A stretch of DNA of 5,902 nt from JBDTLH01 sp039934875 (GTDB taxonomy: Bacteria > Acidobacteriota > Terriglobia > Terriglobales > Acidobacteriaceae), in the NCBI GenBank assembly GCA_039934875.1, contig JBDTLH010000258.1:1-5902 (forward strand). The letters are read 5' to 3'. Positions 5,127 to 5,902 of this stretch are shown piece after piece; the first letter of the stretch is position 1, and every line of letters starts with the position of its first letter. The position numbers were made by a program, and so were the translations under genes. The notes under the pieces are model-generated. The model saw only the letters and a list, made by a program, of their open reading frames with translations, had not been told where the DNA came from and searched no databases.

Positions 5127-5165
5127 TGGCTGCTGGCTGCTGGCTGCTGGTGGCTGATGGCCGGT
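5114..5165 (+). repeat. Heptanucleotide array GGCTGAT/GGCTGCT at the murC stop
   Basis: Units in order: GGCTGAT twice, GGCTGCT three times, a GGT interruption, GGCTGAT, then a decayed GGCCGGT. The array starts within the last four codons of murC and provides its stop codon (TGA 5124-5126). The period of 7 is not a multiple of 3, so gain or loss of units before the stop would shift frame, but a TGA would soon be met again. Confidence 0.88.
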
Positions 5166-5305
5166 GGTTGGTTGAGAGCTATGCGGGAAGGGTATGCACC
5201 GATCCATTCTGAGCTGGCCGCGGGAATCACCGCATGTAAGCGTTTCTCACCGTCGCAGATGAATCGCTATTGCGGCGCAACGCGCTTGCATCCACTTGGC
5301 AGAAG

Positions 5306-5319
5306 CCAGTGGCCAGTGG
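5306..5319 (+). repeat. Heptanucleotide repeat CCAGTGG, two units plus decayed units
   Basis: CCAGTGG occurs twice in tandem, followed by CCGGCGA and CCAGCGG, which look like decayed units up to 5333. The sequence is loosely the reverse complement of the GGCTGCT array at 5114-5165, so the two could be opposite ends of one insertion. The rest of 5166-5457 shows no gene I recognise; I see no trace of murB or ddl. Confidence 0.55.
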
Positions 5320-5385
5320 CCGGCGACCAGCGGTAACAACTGTGGTTCCTTTGCCTGTTTTTGGGGCGGAGATGCGGGTTGGGGT

Positions 5386-5425
5386 GATGGCTGGGGAAAT
5401 TTCCTCTTCTGGAATCACAGCCATC
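5386..5425. repeat. Inverted repeat GATGGCTG...CAGCCATC upstream of ftsQ
   Basis: Eight-base arms at 5386-5393 and 5418-5425 are separated by 24 bp. The spacer contains the palindrome GGAAATTTCC (5395-5404). A TATAGT hexamer follows at 5430-5435, but no good -35 partner stands at the right distance. It could be a regulatory site for ftsQ or chance symmetry. Confidence 0.3.
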
Positions 5426-5457
5426 CAGCTATAGTCAGCAGTTAGGGTTTATCGAAA

Positions 5458-5902
5458 GTGCCACGCTCATCCAATCAAGATTCCGGCAAACAATATTCCG
5501 GCAAGGAATATCCATTTTATCGTCACCGGGCCGAGACCCGTGGCGAGGAGAAGACGTCGCGCCGCTCCGCTGTGGCCTTCGAAGAGGAGGGCGGAGGGGA
5601 GGACGAGAGCGCATTCCTGCGGGGCAAGAAGCGCGTGCCGGTGCGCAAGGCGGGGATCCGCAAGAGCGCGAACAAGCTCTTGCTGGGCGCGGCGGCGGTA
5701 CTGCTGCTGGCGATGGCGGGGCTGGTGGCCGCGGCGGTGTGGCAATATGCCGCGCATTCCTGGCGGTTCGTGATTGAGAGCAGCGACAGCATCGAGACCG
5801 GGAGGCTCGAGCACGTGACGCGCTCGCAGGTGCTGGAGGTATTCGGCGGCGACATCGGGCGGAACATATTTTTTGTTCCATTGGCGGTGCGGCAGAAGCA
5901 AC
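5458..5902 (+). CDS. ftsQ: Cell division protein FtsQ, N-terminal part (cut by window end)
   Basis: The frame opens after an in-frame TAG (5443-5445) and the only plausible start is GTG 5458, giving 148 residues before the window ends. The cytoplasmic tail (1-73) is hydrophilic and charged, with YRHRAETRGEEKTSRR and LRGKKRVPVRKAGIRK. A single membrane span follows at about 74-95 (LLLGAAAVLLLAMAGLVAAAVW). From about 102, outside the membrane, begins a POTRA domain: WRFVIESSDSIETGRLEHVT then RSQVLEVFGGDIGRNIFFVP. This topology and motif order define FtsQ/DivIB, which links early and late divisome proteins (FtsB/FtsL). Its place after murC agrees with the dcw order. The main beta domain is beyond the window. 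A weak AGGG (5444-5447) is the only ribosome-site candidate; a later GTG at 5572 has none and would remove most of the tail. Confidence 0.88.
   Translation, partial: MPRSSNQDSGKQYSGKEYPFYRHRAETRGEEKTSRRSAVAFEEEGGGEDESAFLRGKKRVPVRKAGIRKSANKLLLGAAAVLLLAMAGLVAAAVWQYAAHSWRFVIESSDSIETGRLEHVTRSQVLEVFGGDIGRNIFFVPLAVRQKQ

Noticed and set aside
5114..5165. CRISPR array
   Set aside because: The units are 7 bp with no spacers; this is a tandem microsatellite.
3366..5207. 613-codon open frame on the bottom strand opposite murC
   Set aside because: Composition is Arg/His/Pro-rich and low in complexity, without motifs. murC on the + strand has every family motif.
5227..5424. Small bottom-strand open frame (65 codons) between murC and ftsQ
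   Set aside because: No recognisable domain, no clear ribosome site, and it spans the CCAGTGG repeat and the inverted repeat. Treated as non-coding.
5435..5901. Overlapping bottom-strand and alternative-frame open frames at the right edge
   Set aside because: They are shadows of ftsQ, which is recognisable in the + strand frame from 5458 by its membrane span and POTRA sequence.

Overview
The window is GC-rich bacterial DNA with every recognisable gene on the + strand. The evidence points to an Acidobacteriota (Terriglobia-like) soil bacterium: a short PEP-CTERM secreted protein, a stand-alone response regulator with the SGQAAT...LLPKPLHP pattern I associate with that group, an FtsQ with a GGDIGRNIFFVP POTRA segment, and gaps full of ACCACAGAGGAC-type and CCGCCGATTTGCGCCG-type interspersed repeats. 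This assignment comes from pattern memory, not from a search.

Layout: (1) 2-187, the last 61 residues of a sensor histidine kinase. (2) 361-828, a single-domain response regulator. (3) 829-1260, a repeat-rich gap that becomes a regulatory region with three perfect DNA dyads and a strong sigma-54 promoter match. (4) 1271-1903, a PEP-CTERM exported protein, closed by a strong intrinsic terminator. (5) 1952-2181, another composite repeat whose end supplies the ribosome-binding site of the next gene. (6) 2182-3399, a membrane-anchored alpha/beta hydrolase with a complete catalytic triad. (7) 3406-3719, a 314-bp segment bounded by perfect 18-bp inverted repeats and containing a 16-bp perfect hairpin, which looks like a miniature mobile element. 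(8) 3750-5126, complete murC with a GTG start. (9) 5127-5457, non-coding DNA with heptanucleotide repeats. (10) 5458 to the window end, the 5' part of ftsQ from a GTG start.

murC and ftsQ belong to the dcw cell-wall and division cluster. MurC makes UDP-MurNAc-L-Ala in the cytoplasm, and FtsQ is a membrane scaffold of the divisome. The kinase and regulator may form a signalling pair, but the kinase is cut by the window and the pairing rests on adjacency only. The PEP-CTERM gene is a self-contained cassette with its own promoter, leader hairpin and terminator, and its codon use differs from its neighbours. It sits between two direct copies of one interspersed repeat.

The most distinctive feature is the repeat load. 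Every gap between genes holds interspersed or heptanucleotide repeats. Several of them run into gene ends: the C-terminus of MurC, the C-terminus of the hydrolase, and the Shine-Dalgarno of the hydrolase. I see no CRISPR array, tRNA, rRNA or transposase.
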